Assembly: GCA_948474755.1 (NCBI GenBank)
Contig: CAOLHI010000739.1
Location: forward strand, 310,001-374,000
Reading direction: 5' to 3'
Length of the DNA: 64,000 bases
Source: Ctenosaura bakeri
Taxonomy: Eukaryota; Chordata; Lepidosauria; Squamata; Iguanidae
Part shown: positions 24,987 to 36,775 of the stretch, piece after piece
Position numbering within the stretch: the first letter of the stretch is position 1
Layout of the letters: every line of letters begins with the position of its first letter
Position numbers and translations under genes: made by a program
The notes under the pieces: model-generated
Databases searched by the model: none
What the model was told of the DNA's origin: nothing
Seen by the model: only the letters and a program-made list of their open reading frames with translations

Positions 24987-27600
24987 TAGTTGTTAACTGT
25001 CATCAAATCAATTTTGACTTATGGTGACCCTATGAATGAGAGATCTCCAAGTTATCCTATCATCAACAACCTTGCTTGGGTGCTGCAGACTCAGGTCTAT
25101 AGGTTCTTTGATAGATTCTACCCATCTGTAACGTAGCTTTCCTCTTTTCCTACTACCTTCTACCTTAGCAAGCATAGTTGTCTTTTCTAGTGAGAAATGT
25201 CTTCTCATGATATGGCCAAAGCACAACAGTTTTGGTTTAGTCATCTTGGCTTCTAGGAGGAGTTCAGGCTTGATTTGCTCTAGGATCCATTTATTTGACT
25301 TTTTAGTAGTCCATGGTATCCATAGAACTCTTCTCCAGCACCACTTTTCAAATGAAATGATTTTCTTTCTTTTAACTTTCTTCACTGTCCAGTTTCATAG
25401 CCATACATAGAAATTAGAAATAAAATGGCATATACAAGCCTAAGTATTCAGTGATATATCTTTACACTTTAGGATCTTGTCTAGTTCCTCCATAGTTGGC
25501 CTTCCAAGTCTAGTATTCTTCTGATTCTTGACTGCAGTCTCCATTGTGATTAATGATAGAGCCATGGTATGGAAACTCTTGAACTATTTTGTCTGCTTTA
25601 AAGTTACATAAATCACCAGTGGTCATGATTTTTGTTCCCTTAATGTTCAACTATAAATCCGTCTTTTTACTTTTTCCCTGGACTTTCTTCAGGAATTGTT
25701 CCAAGTCTATCTATTTTCTGCTACTAGTATGATGTTTACCTGTATATCTTACATTGTTAAGGTTCCTTCCTTCAATATTCACGCCTCCTTCCTCCAACTC
25801 TAAATCCTGCTTTATGTATATGTTCCACATACAGGTTAAACAGACAACGTGATTAAATGCAAGCTTGCCAGTTGGAAACCATCCTGTTTCATGTCTGTAC
25901 AGTAGCTTCTTGTCCTGAGTACAGGTTGGGCCTCAGGACAGTCAAATGTTGTGGCACACCCTTTTCTTTAAGAATGATCTGCAGTTTCTGGTGATCTGAA
26001 ATTCTTTGGTATGCTCCACTGTCCATCATATGTTTGTGATATGATTCCTAGTGACTCTTCCTTTCCTGGACGCAACTTGGACATCTGGCATTTCTTACTC
26101 CATATATGGTAAATGTTTTTATTGTAGATTTTTGAGCCCTACTTTGCTTGCATGGGAGAGTAATGCAATGGTCAGGTGGTTACTGCAATCCTTGATGTCC
26201 CCCTTCTTGGGGATTGTAATGTATGTTGAACTTTTCCAATCTGTGGACCATTGTTTTGTTTTCCATATTTGTTGACAAAGATTAGTTAGAACTAGAGTAG
26301 ATTCTTTCTCTGTAGCTTGAAGCAGCTTTTACTGGTATACCATCTGTTCCTGATTATTTATTCCTCACAAGTACACTGAGTACAGCTTCTACTTCACTTT
26401 CAAAACTGTAGGTTGCTCATTAAGTTCTTCCTTGAATGACTCTTCCGTCCTTCCATCTCTTTTATATAGTTCTTCAGTGTATTGTTTCCATCATCTTTTT
26501 ATTTGCACTTGGTCATGTAATATGCTTCAGTGCTGGTTCTAAATCTTGGTTTAAATTCCTTTTCTTGGATCTTGTAGAAGAAGTCTCTTGCTTTTCCTTT
26601 TTGTTGTATGAGCAGTTCATGGTCTGTGCTAAAATCTGCTTTTAGTCTTGCTTTTGCAGAGAGAATGGAGATTTTCCATCTTCTGATTCTGACTATGTAG
26701 TCTGTTTGATTTCTACATTAGCCATCTGATAATGCCCATGTATACAATCACCTTTTTGGTTGCTTGAAAAATTTATTTGCAGTGAACAAACTCTTGGCCT
26801 TACAAAATTCAGTCAGTCACTTTTCTGCTTCATTTCTTGATCCTAGGCCAAATTTTCCAACGGTCTTTGATTCTGCTTTGCTTCCTGTTTTTGCATTCCA
26901 TTTTTCTGTGATTATAAACATGTTTTTGTTTTGATCTGTAGTCAGTTTCCTCTTGGACTCCAGCATAGAATCTTGCAATTTCTTCTGCTGCTGCTCCTGA
27001 AGTTGGAGCACAAACCTGGATTATGGTTATATTGCTAGGTTTTCCTTAGAGTCTTATTGATACTATTCTGTCAGACTTTGCATTATATCCTTTGGCTGCA
27101 TTTGCTATCTCTCTCCTCACGGTTAATGCCATGCTATTTATTTATTTATTTTTTATATTCATTTCCTGTGTAATTATCTGACTCAAAATGTCCTATTCCT
27201 ATCCATTTTGGCTTGCTCATCTCAAGTAGTGCAATCTTTACACATTCCATTTCTTGTTTTCCTATGTCTGCTTTTCTCTTTGTTTATGCTTCTCTCATTC
27301 CATGTTCCTGTAATATGTGTTGTGCACCTTTGGACTTTCCTTTCACCTCTGAGCGCAACTACTGAAGTCCTTTTGGCTTGAGTCCAGTTGTATCATTAGC
27401 CAAAGTGCTACTTGTCCTCTGATATACCCCAGTAACTTGTTGAATGCCTTCCAACCTAGGAGTGTCATTTTCTGGCACTACCTCGTGTTTCATTTTGGAT
27501 TGTCTCATCATAGGGTTTTCATGGTAAAAGACATTCAAAGGAGGTTTACCATGTCTCCTTTTGTGCATTACTAACAAGTGTTAGCTATGGTGCCACTGCT
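24987..27600 (-). mobile_element. RTE-BovB LINE, near full length, decayed
   Basis: Reads on the minus strand, 3' end at 24987. Successive broken frames match BovB: endonuclease segment NAKTGSKAESKTVGKFGLGS (27,011-26,817), KKGDIKDCSNHLTIALLSHA (around 26,200), LYSGQEATVQT (around 25,900) and the 3' end FGHIMRRHFSLEKTTMLAKV. The length (2.6 kb against about 3.2 kb usual) shows deletions; many stops make it dead. The 5' boundary is approximate. Confidence 0.88.
25008..25385 (-). pseudogene. BovB ORF2 C-terminal fragment
   Basis: The longest remaining open part, about 125 codons: FEKWCWRRVLWIPWTTKKSN, then IKPELLLEAKMTKPKLLCFG, HIMRRHFSLEKTTML and RKRGKLRYRWVESIKE. This is the domain after the reverse transcriptase in BovB elements of ruminants and squamates. 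No start codon of its own in the intact element; it is a remnant. Confidence 0.88.
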
Positions 27601-28651
27601 GTTGTCTCTGAGAGATCCTCCATCAGTATAACCCTCCATCCTCCACCCATCCATACACTGCTATGAAAAGGTAATGCCACAGTGGGTGTTCATTGGTACT
27701 TCTTAATATTTTGCTCTTGCAAGTATTTCCTTGGGTTACTTGAAAAGTCAGGTGGGTCATGAAGGTTCTAAAGTTCTATAATGTGCCTTGTGTTGCATTG
27801 GTTTGGGTTTACATTTTGATCTAGCAGTTGTGGAACACTGAAATATCTCTGTTTTCTTTTTTTCTTTTTATAGTTCTCATGAATTCATCATCAGAGCTCA
27901 TCAGAAGTTTTATGCATAGCAGCACCACTGAGAATAACCAAATTCAAACATTGCTATACCATAGGCAAGCTGAAAAGAAACCTCAAAGCTAATTTATTTT
28001 CACTAGCAATTACAATTCCATAAATAGGAATGTCAAAACACTTGGCAGGAAGCATGCATTACATGTGTTATTAATTACTGACTCTTTGTTTGTAAGTTGC
28101 AATGAGAATGCAGAGATTTTTTTTAAAAAAAAAATGTGAATTCTGTTGTGGACTTGTGCTTGCGCTGTGGTTTAATTTATAGGTCTTATACATGACTTCC
28201 GTTTCTTACGTGTAGTTACGAACAATAAAAACAATCTCCCTTAATTTTATTTCAATTAAAGCCTCTTTGTTATATATCAGAACCTCTGAATGTAGGACAC
28301 TAGATGAGCTGGTGATGATGACAAGAGATGAACATTTTCTTGAAGTGGTAGGAAGATCTTATTGATGGGTCAAGCTAGAACTGATTAGAAATGATACATT
28401 GTTCATGGTCCTTCAAATAAACTCTTTGAAAACTGTTTTAGGACTTTGAAGACTGATACCAACACATTAAACTGGGTCCAGAATGAATAGGTAGCCAGTG
28501 CATCTGACAGAAAATAAAACTACGTATATGTTCACACTATACCATATTCTGCACCAATACACATTTCCAAACCTACATAAATCTCATATAAGTTTACTGC
28601 AGTAAGCTATTTTGGATATAGCTATGGCTTTTTGGTCATTTAACAATATAG

Positions 28652-29035
28652 ATCATTGGTTCTTAACCTGGGACCTGGGGACCCCTGGGAGTCCACGGAG
28701 CCCTCACAGAGGTCCATGGAGCTCTGCTACTGGACATCAACTGTAGCAGCAGCAACAGGTAGGCAACAATGAGAGCGGTGTGGGTGCCAAAACTGCTTCC
28801 TCATTTGCAAATGAGGGAGCAGTTTGATCATGCATATACATCTGCCCCTATGTCTCTTGTCAGGGGAACAGCAACAGGCGTGTGAGCGCTGAGGGACACA
28901 GCAGCAGGCATGTGCATATGCCCAAACTGCTCCCTCATTTGCAAACACCACCACCCTGCTGCCACATCCCTGATGAAAGGGACACAGTGGCAGGCATATG
29001 CGCATACCCAAACTACTCCCTCATTTGCAAACTGG
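28652..29035. repeat. Repeat with three related CATTTGCAAA segments
   Basis: The start, GGTTCTTAACCTGGGACCTG, looks like a hAT-type end. After it, the segment CAAACTGCTCCCTCATTTGC occurs, with changes, at about 28787, 28923 and 29009, each with nearby GGGACACAG/CAGGCATATG-like sequence. The first copy is palindromic: CTGCTTCCTCATTTGCAAAT runs straight into GAGGGAGCAG. Confidence 0.5.
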
Positions 29036-29057
29036 GCAACTTCAAGCGGGTCATATT

Positions 29058-29150
29058 CTCTCAGCCTCAAAGAAAGGTCCAGGCAACAAATCTTGCCAAG
29101 AAAACTCCCATGATAGGTTCTCCTTAGGGTTGCAATGAGTCAGTTTTCAA
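29058..29150 (+). repeat. tRNA-derived SINE fragment (3' part)
   Basis: Shows CTCTCAGCCTCAAAGAAAGG, AAATCTTGCCAAGAAAACTC and TGATAGGTTCTCCTTAGGG, the middle and 3' part of the SINE in plus orientation. Confidence 0.7.
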
Positions 29151-29199
29151 AGGGGAGAGACATGATGGCTAGAAAGAACCTTCCACTGCCAGTGATACT

Positions 29200-29335
29200 T
29201 CGTTGTGTGCCTTCCAGTCATTTCTGTATAGCAACCCTAAAGTGATCCTATTACTAGGTTTCTGTGGCAAGATTTGTTCAGAGGGGAGTTGCTGTGCCTT
29301 TTCCTTTTCCTTTGCCTTCCTCTGAAGCTGAGAGA
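29200..29335 (-). repeat. tRNA-derived SINE fragment
   Basis: Reverse copy: TTGTGTGCCTTCCAGTCATT, GGCAAGATTTGTTCAGAGGG and CTTTGCCTTCCTCTGAAGCT, stopping at GAGAGA where a Tigger-like terminal fragment (29345-29398) begins. Confidence 0.75.
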
Positions 29336-29344
29336 TTTTTTTTT

Positions 29345-29398
29345 GGTATCTGCAGGGATCCTGGAACCAAATCCCTACAGATACTGAGGGCCCACTCT
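29345..29398. repeat. Tigger/MER2-like terminal fragment
   Basis: TATCTGCAGGGATCCTGGAA then CAAATCCCTACAGATACTGA resembles the right end of MER2-type Tigger elements. Confidence 0.5.
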
Positions 29399-31965
29399 TC
29401 TTTGTTTCTGTCCTGTTGTGCTCAATGTTAGCTTTTTACTCTATTTAAATCTTCCCCCTGTGTTACTGAGTTCCTCTTTGTCTGCTATCCTAACTATCCT
29501 ATTTAGTTCCACATATATTGAGATTTAGTGTACCTCACTTCAGTTGGATGTGCAGGGGCACACCCTACCCCCCCCCATATCTTGCGGAAGAAAGTTTTCC
29601 TTGAATCAAGGGTTGTGTTTTGTTTTTTTTCCAGTCACTATTTTCTACTAGACAGCTGGAATTCTACTAGTCTCATGGCAATCCCACTGTAACAATAATG
29701 GGATAATGTCTGGGGTAACAGATCTTATACAGAGAGCTGTATAACTTCAAGAAACTTGAAAAAAATTTTTTATGTATTTAAAACATAAGTAGTTCGGATA
29801 TACTTGGACCCAAAGAAGTAGATTCATGATAGTTCTCTCAGTTACCTGGCTCTGCCAGGGACTGTTAATGAAAGCCTCTAGACGCAGCTGTATGCATACT
29901 AAACAGGCAGAAAGAACATGTTCACAGAGTAGCAGATTTTCCACTACTAAAAAACATTTCTCCTGATAAGAATGCTTTGGGTGTAGTTCTGTCCAAATGT
30001 ATATCACTCAGTCGGACTCAATAGGACTCCCTGAACTTACTAATAAAATTAATTAAATAATATGTTTGTGTAGTGGGGAGTATACATGCTTATATATAAT
30101 CAGCAGTGCAGACCTGGAGCAGTGCAGATGTCAGTGTCTCGGTGAAAGCTGAAATCTCCGCAAGAAAGAAGCAAAAAGTCATAGGACTCTCCATTGCCTG
30201 CTTATCCGTCCCAGCTGTATTCACCGTACTTCTCTTTTTTTCACGCAGTTTCCAAGCTGTAGCAGCCTCCTTGCATGGCTCTTGTTTTCTTAGAATCTAA
30301 GACATTGGTTGGCATCAGGTCTACCTTGTCAGTGTCTGAGATTAAATACATAAAATTGTCCAGTACAACAAGTACTGTGCTCTTTATTTTAATCAAATGC
30401 AAGTACAAGTGATTGGTCCCCCAGACTGAACAAAGAACCTGCATCTTTATACCAAGTCAAAACATCTTGGAAACAAGCATTTGTGGAGGGTTTCCTTTCC
30501 TGTGTTCATTGCATAGATATTGAGGTGGGCAGAGGAGAAGTCTGTTCAGTCTTTGGACTACCAGCAGAATACCTCTTCCAGTGCCCAGGTTCCATTTGTG
30601 TGATTAAGACTTGGAGGGAACTTCTGTTCATCCGTGTTTGCCACCTGGCATAGGTGCTTTGGATTCTAGCCTAGGAATATTTAAGCTTAAATATTACACT
30701 GAACTATCCCATGAATATTTCTTATATTTATATATTTTAGATAGATAGATAAAAATAAATAAATATTTTTCTAAAACTATGAGCTTTAAAAGTTATAATC
30801 AACAAAGCACATAATTTTAAAGGTATCTGCGAGCCCCTGATTGCTTTTGCCATCTGTCTTCCTAACATTGTACTTACTTTTACTGTATGTATGAAAATGC
30901 TTGAATTTCTGAAAGCCCATTCCTAGGAAAAAATGCATATTTTTGGCATATTGAGTCACTTTCCCAGCTTCTTCATATAAATTATTTATAAGGAAAACCG
31001 TGCAAACAACACGTTTACAGTTGTTCCTATACTTAGGCTAACACTGTTTCTCAAAAAACACTATGAAGGAAGGTTTTTGTTTTTCTGAAAGCCTATATTT
31101 TTTCAGCTTTTTTTAATTGGTGGTTTAATATGAAATATTGAATGCCCCTAGCAGCTATTCAACACATACCAAGATAGCTGCCAGAACATTTGCAGATGTA
31201 TACATCATTTCAGTGTACTTTTTATACACATTATACACATCACTGAACTTGTCTTGCTGTTTTAGTCAGGGCAGTCTTGGCTTGAATATGACTGAATGAT
31301 AGAGGTATATAGAGAAAGGGAATTAAATTGACCAGCTTTACAGAATTGTTGTGAAGATTAATGACTAAAACATGATAAGGTTATTGCTTATTCTGAAGCT
31401 TTATAAATAAAGCTATAAATTTAAACAGAATTTTTTTAAAGTGGACAACCACCTATTGACAATATTACTATATTTTCTTTTTCTTAAACTTTGAACATCC
31501 TCCCATATCTAAAGGCTGCCTTGAGTAAATATTGCCCTCTTTTTGTTGACTGTCACAGCTGAGCATAAGCAACAGTACCTCAAACAGCCTTGGAAGCTAG
31601 ATTTTTATGCCCCTCATCAAAAAGATTAAAGAACTTTGAAATATGTCAGGTGATAGGCAGCAGCTTATTAGTGAGATATGCATGTGTATGTCTCTTTTTT
31701 GGACACAAGACAGAGAACTGTTCTCTAGCCCTTCAGCCCCCTTCCTCCAAAAATGTCAAGCCCTAGGAAAAGGCAGTGGCTCTTGCTGTTTACCAGTTGG
31801 TAGGGAAGAGGCATCAGATGATGAAGATGTGGTTAGTGTGGGCTCCCAAGGAAAGAAAAAGGAGGTTGCACTCTATTTGTGAAAATACTCTCCTTTCTTC
31901 TCCACTTCCCAGCTGAGACCAGCTGCTTCTCCATTATCTGAATAGCCTCCCTCCCCACTAGTAAG

Positions 31966-31990
31966 CATCATCATCATCATCATCATCATC
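31966..31990. repeat. (CAT)n microsatellite
   Basis: Eight uninterrupted CAT units. Confidence 0.95.
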
Positions 31991-33926
31991 AGGGGGTTTA
32001 ACAGGGGACATGGACCTGCATAGACAGAGTGTTATGCTCTGTTTTTGTGATGCAGGATCTTGGACAATGTATCTCTTTCACTCATGTGTCCAGCATAATA
32101 GGTATAGGCATATTGTACGTGCCTATCAGCAAGCTTTTGACCCATACAGAAATGCTAAGTAGATATTAAAGCAGATTACTTGTTGGCAGATCTTCAGCAG
32201 TGGTGTTGCTAAGTTAAACTGCATTATAAAATCCACTAGTATGTCAAATAAAGTAAGGGAAAATTGCATTTGTAGTAGTGTGCACTAAATGGAATTCTAT
32301 AATGTCAGGTTTATGGACTGTAAAGTAAAGTTTGTTTATCTATTTATCTGTCTATCTAATTCTATAGAATTGTGACCCCTGCTTAGCAAATATTCATGTT
32401 GTACGTTTGTACCGGAGTACAAATATATTTCATATTGAGTACCAGTTTTGCGGAAAAGGTAGAATGTAAATAAACCAAAGCAGTGTGACAGAATACAATG
32501 CAATACAAAGTACAAAAATAAAAATGCAACTCCAGATTTTTTTTTCATCCTGGTCTCTTTAGTCTTGTTTTAAATTGGGAAGATATTCTTATCAGCAAAA
32601 CATAGGCTTTCATATGATTGCTGCATAAAACTGTTGTGGTTTATGAAGAAAAGGGTATAAACTAAGAAACTCCCAACCTTAGTGGAAACCATAGCGTTCT
32701 TGCATTCTTCTTCTTCATAAATGCCATGATTAGATTATGTCTGAAATCATGAATCACCTAGGTTGCTGGAAATGTAATGCTGGAAGAATAGTTTGTGACC
32801 TAAGTATCTTACATTTTGACTGACCTCAGGGAACAAATCTGATAAAATGGGGGCTCCCAAACAAATCCCTCTGTTGTTGTCCCTAGAAGAATTTTTTTTT
32901 TTTAAATATATTTTATGGGGGGGATCTGTCTACAAGGGAAAGGGACAGCTGACCTCAGGTTCAAACTCTTTTCCTCCTGTTCTTCACAATAAAAAGAAAA
33001 TATTATTTGAAATCAGGATTTCCTTGAATCTTTTTGTATCTTCTTCCTGTGCTGGTGGGGATAGTGGGGAGAGAAAGGAAAGAGAACTTGTAAGCCTAAG
33101 GCTTATTTAGAATGCCCCATTTTCATTGTGTATTTTAATTCCTTTATCCATTTAGCAACTTTATCTCATAAAGTCAAGGGAGTGTCCCTTCCCCTTGTTG
33201 TCTCCTTATAATGGTAGTTTCAGAATCCTGGATACATACTGAATATTTATTATTTTATAGCATATAAGGTATTTTATGTACCTCTCAAAATATATATGAA
33301 TTCATTATAAAAGAAAATACTACAAAGATTAAATAGATAGGGTGACACCTTCTTGATATTTACTTGAAAGTAAATTTACTAACTAGATTTACTAACCACA
33401 CAGGTGAGTATGAAAGGAACTGCACTATATTTCTTTTCTTTTGTTAAATTTCAGTGGTAAGTATCTTAAGGAAAAGACCTGTGTTTTGTACTATATAAAA
33501 TCCCATGCATACTGATAGTGTATAAATAAATAATAAATCTTCAGTTTCCTTATGCTGGAGTTGATAGTATGGGACAAATGGAGGTCTGTATTATTGAAGT
33601 CACCCTCACATGTCTAACTTAGTAAATCACATTAGTCATCTTTGCAGCATTTCATATCTTCCTGAACCATTTAGCATGCTGCTGTCATCAATGACAGGGT
33701 ATAACTCTTTGCAGCAATAAGCAAATTTATTACAATGTGAGGGGTTGTTTGTTTGTTTTGCTCTTTCTACATATTATCTGGAAAACTGCCATCCACCATA
33801 GCTCAACGGTTGATTGTCTCTAACAAAATAGTTCACCAGCCTTTTCAGTGTTCTCACTATAGTCAATAAAGTTTTGTTTATATGTGGGGAAAACATAAAC
33901 CCTCTTTCTCTCATTTTGCTCTACAG

Positions 33927-34049
33927 ACAAAACCTGTTGCATTTGCAGTCCGAACAAATGTTAGTTACAGTGCAGCCCATGATGATGATGTACCAGTCCC
34001 AGGCATGGCCATCTCATTTGAAGCCAAGGATTTCCTGCATGTTAAAGAA
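33927..34049 (+). CDS. CACNB2: CACNB2 exon 4, SH3 domain first part
   Basis: 123 nt, 41 codons, phase 0 at both ends. Acceptor GCTCTACAG|ACA, donor GAA|GTAAGA. It begins [20 protein letters not shown] and ends [11 protein letters not shown]. This is the start of the SH3 fold: the ALYDY-like strand is represented by [15 protein letters not shown], followed by the RT-loop and by [13 protein letters not shown], which matches the SH3 pattern of hydrophobic-x-F-x-x-x-D-x-L-x-V. The human protein has AHEDD where this one has AHDDD, from memory. It follows a 25.3-kb intron. Confidence 0.97.
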
Positions 34050-34240
34050 GTAAGACCATTTATATTGCAATTGACTGATATACCATCCTTAATTTCGGTT
34101 TGTTGCTTTATGTATCCTGGAAGCAATTGAACAAAATCATTGTAGACAGAGTGTGTGAATCATAAATGCAACCTTCTACATTCTAACGTTTTCTCTAAAG
34201 GTGAATTTGCAGTGGTTTGAGACGTAAATATTCATGAAGC

Positions 34241-34386
34241 TGGAACAAAAGCTGAGTTGAGTGTGCACATTTGCTCATGACATCTGATGCACATGTTGGA
34301 ACAAAAAGGGAGTTGAGAACAGTACTGGAACAAAAACAGAGTTGAAGAGTGCACATTTGCTCATGATATCTGATGCACATGTTGGG
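34241..34386. repeat. Imperfect tandem duplication, ~86-bp period
   Basis: GCACATTTGCTCATGA followed by TCTGATGCACATGTTGG occurs at 34265 and 34351, each preceded by GGAACAAAA and a GAGTTGA block; a third GGAACAAAA...GAGTTGAG lies between. Less than 200 nt after the exon 4 donor. Confidence 0.85.
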
Positions 34387-34746
34387 GACTTTCAAAAATT
34401 TCAACCCAACTCCATTTAAATTCTGTATTGTCTTCACCCTCAGTGGTCAAAAATCTAGCAGATTGTTCTTGCTTCTTCTGTTCTTGTTCAAAATCAACAT
34501 AATTGCATCTGTAAATCGTATGGTAGTTGTTGAGCTTCTGTGCACCTAGGTAGAGGCAAGTAAGACATCATACCAGCTGAAGATGATTCAGTGGCTGAAC
34601 TATATACATGTTGAAACATCTGGATAATCCTTTAGACTTATGACGGTTTTTTTCCCCCATGTTCTGTAAAATGTTTTAGCAACAGAATGAAAACTGAAAA
34701 GGCTAAAAAAAAAAAAGAGTATTAATTTATTCTGTGTTTGTATGTA

Positions 34747-34959
34747 CAGTTAGCCCTCTCTATCTGTGGATTCTGTATAAGCAGATTCAGCTAACCATGG
34801 CTTAAAAACATCCCCCCCCAAAAATCCAAAAAGCAATATTTGATTTTGTCATTTTATATAAGGGATATAATGTAAATAATGGGACTTGAACATCCATGAA
34901 TTTTGGTCTCCATGGGGAGGTCTCAGAATGAAACCCTAGCAGATACGAAGAGCCAACTG
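34747..34959. mobile_element. Tigger/MER2-like MITE, complete
   Basis: 213 bp between TA dinucleotides (34745-34746, 34960-34961). Ends CAGTTAGCCCTCTCTATCTG and, on the minus strand, CAGTTGGCTCTTCGTATCTG. The interior has CATTTTATATAAGGGA and GGACTTGAACATCCATGAAT, like the right part of mammalian MER2. No transposase. Confidence 0.8.
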
Positions 34960-35458
34960 TACATGGGGGAGGGAAAAAAAGAGATAGTGAACAAAGAGTG
35001 TAATAAACTGATTTTTCCGTAACCTGTTCTGTGGCATCACATGTATAACATTACACTAAATAAATTTAAAATATTAATGAGATGTATAATCAGGGTAATT
35101 TAGATGCAGAATCTACATTTTATATGTATAGATTTTTCTTCTGAAATATTTAGTACCTTATATTTTAAGTAATGCTTTCTGTGGAATATATATGAAACAA
35201 ACCAAAAAAAGTGATATGGAGTGTCAGTGATCAGTAACAGAATCCTAGAAGTAGTGCTGCCATGTATCACTCATCTGGCATAAATTTGAACAGACAGTTG
35301 TAAATAAATGGTATGCAGTGTTTCATTTGGGTACAAAATACATAGAAAGTACTACAAGTGTGATTTGGTTTTATTATATAAACCAAAAATTAGCCATTTG
35401 GGCTTTCAATTCAGTTTGAAAATATAAAAAATTAATCTAGAGATTTAACAAAGAAGGC

Positions 35459-35488
35459 ACTATTTCTACCCAGGTGGGTAGAAATAGT
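35459..35488. repeat. Perfect hairpin, 13-bp arms
   Basis: ACTATTTCTACCC, spacer AGGT, then GGGTAGAAATAGT: the arms are exact reverse complements. Confidence 0.9.
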
Positions 35489-36775
35489 TAACCCATCTAA
35501 TACCATAATCTCTAAGGTTTCCTTAGCAGGTAAGTGCACAAAATGGACATTCTGTCTATAGTGCCTGTTTTGTGGGTGCCAGCTTTATGGCAAATACGCT
35601 AGAAGAGATGTTTAGGATTGGAGTGTGTATAGTTGAAGTTTTGTTTTGACTATGTATTGTGGGGCTTACATCAAGTTACCTAAATGGTAAAGTTTAAAGT
35701 TCAAATGATAAAGTTGTTGTTATCATAATAAATTAACTTTAATTTTGGCAATATTTTGAGTTTTCTTCTAATTGGTAATGAAGCCAGAGAGTCAGAAGGG
35801 AACTTCTATAAAAGGTATAGCAGATGCCTATACAGAAGTGAAATGTTTACACAGGCATTTGCAATCAATTTGTACAGCAATCATTAGAAAATAAAGTCCA
35901 CAATGTAGCCCAGATTAAGAACACGTCTTATTACCCATGTATAGTTCTCCCTCATTACAATTACTGAAATTGAAAAGCATTTAACTCTGACTGAATAACA
36001 CTTAAACATATAATCTGTGACACTTAAAAATTGTTTAAATATAGCAGAGATGGGCAATACCTTTATGAGAACCATGCACAAACAGCTATGGGAATATTTA
36101 AACTTCCCAGAGGTTTTTATTGTGTTCAGTGTTAGAAAAAAACAGAATTTGGGGGCGAGGAGGACTTTCCTGTTTCTTCCCCGTTCCATTTTTATACTTC
36201 TGATTTTGTTCAGCTAAAGAAGGTTATAGCTCCTTTTTTCAGACCTTCCTTGGCAACAAAGGGGGTAAGGGAGGTGAACTGGAGCTAATATCCCCAGTTC
36301 CCTTTACTTCAGTAAAAAATGAATGTCTGAAAAAGTCTCATATCTTTCTGAGTTGTCTGGTGAGCAGGGATGAAGCCACCCTAGATTTTCTTATCCAGTC
36401 TTTCCGAAGTTCTGTTGTCTGTTCCCTTTATCTATTGTGTATGATCTACCGTATCTAGAATCTTTTTGTTGCAACCAACCAGAGTAATATTTGTACACAA
36501 GAGACTTTAAAGGGATAGTGAAGCCTCCTGGATTATAATATGCTAAACCTAGCTTTCAGCATCATCTATACTCCTACTCATTTTCTTTCATCTGTACAAT
36601 TACTCACTTTGCTAAAGGGGTAAATTCTGAAATATTGTTGTAAATGTCAAGCCACCCTCAGTTGCACCAGACACCTGTAACAATGACATTCACCAAAACA
36701 CTTTATGTACAAATCTAATTCAAAGGCTCAAAAACAGACCTCTTCCTGCATTTTGCAGTGGCTCAATTTGTGTAG

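Larger units (their letters stand above)
8659..33926 (+). other. Intron 3 (25.3 kb)
   Basis: GTAAGA...TACAG. Holds an L2 fragment (~10.04-10.73 kb), a GC-rich MITE (14.9-15.3), a Tigger-type pair (16.85 and 22.58 kb), an L1 insertion (18.25-19.43), fold-back MITEs (20.1, 23.5, 24.2), a near-complete BovB (25.0-27.6), a triplicated segment (28.7-29.0) and SINE fragments. 30.0-33.9 kb shows only unique-looking AT-rich sequence and an ATC repeat. Confidence 0.9.

Noticed and set aside
25008..25385. 125-codon minus-strand frame as a host gene
   Set aside because: It matches the BovB LINE ORF2 C-terminus and continues in broken frames into BovB reverse transcriptase and endonuclease.
33882..33926. 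ATG upstream of exon 4 as an alternative start
   Set aside because: The 15 codons before the acceptor are intron pyrimidine tract; the frame is open only by chance.
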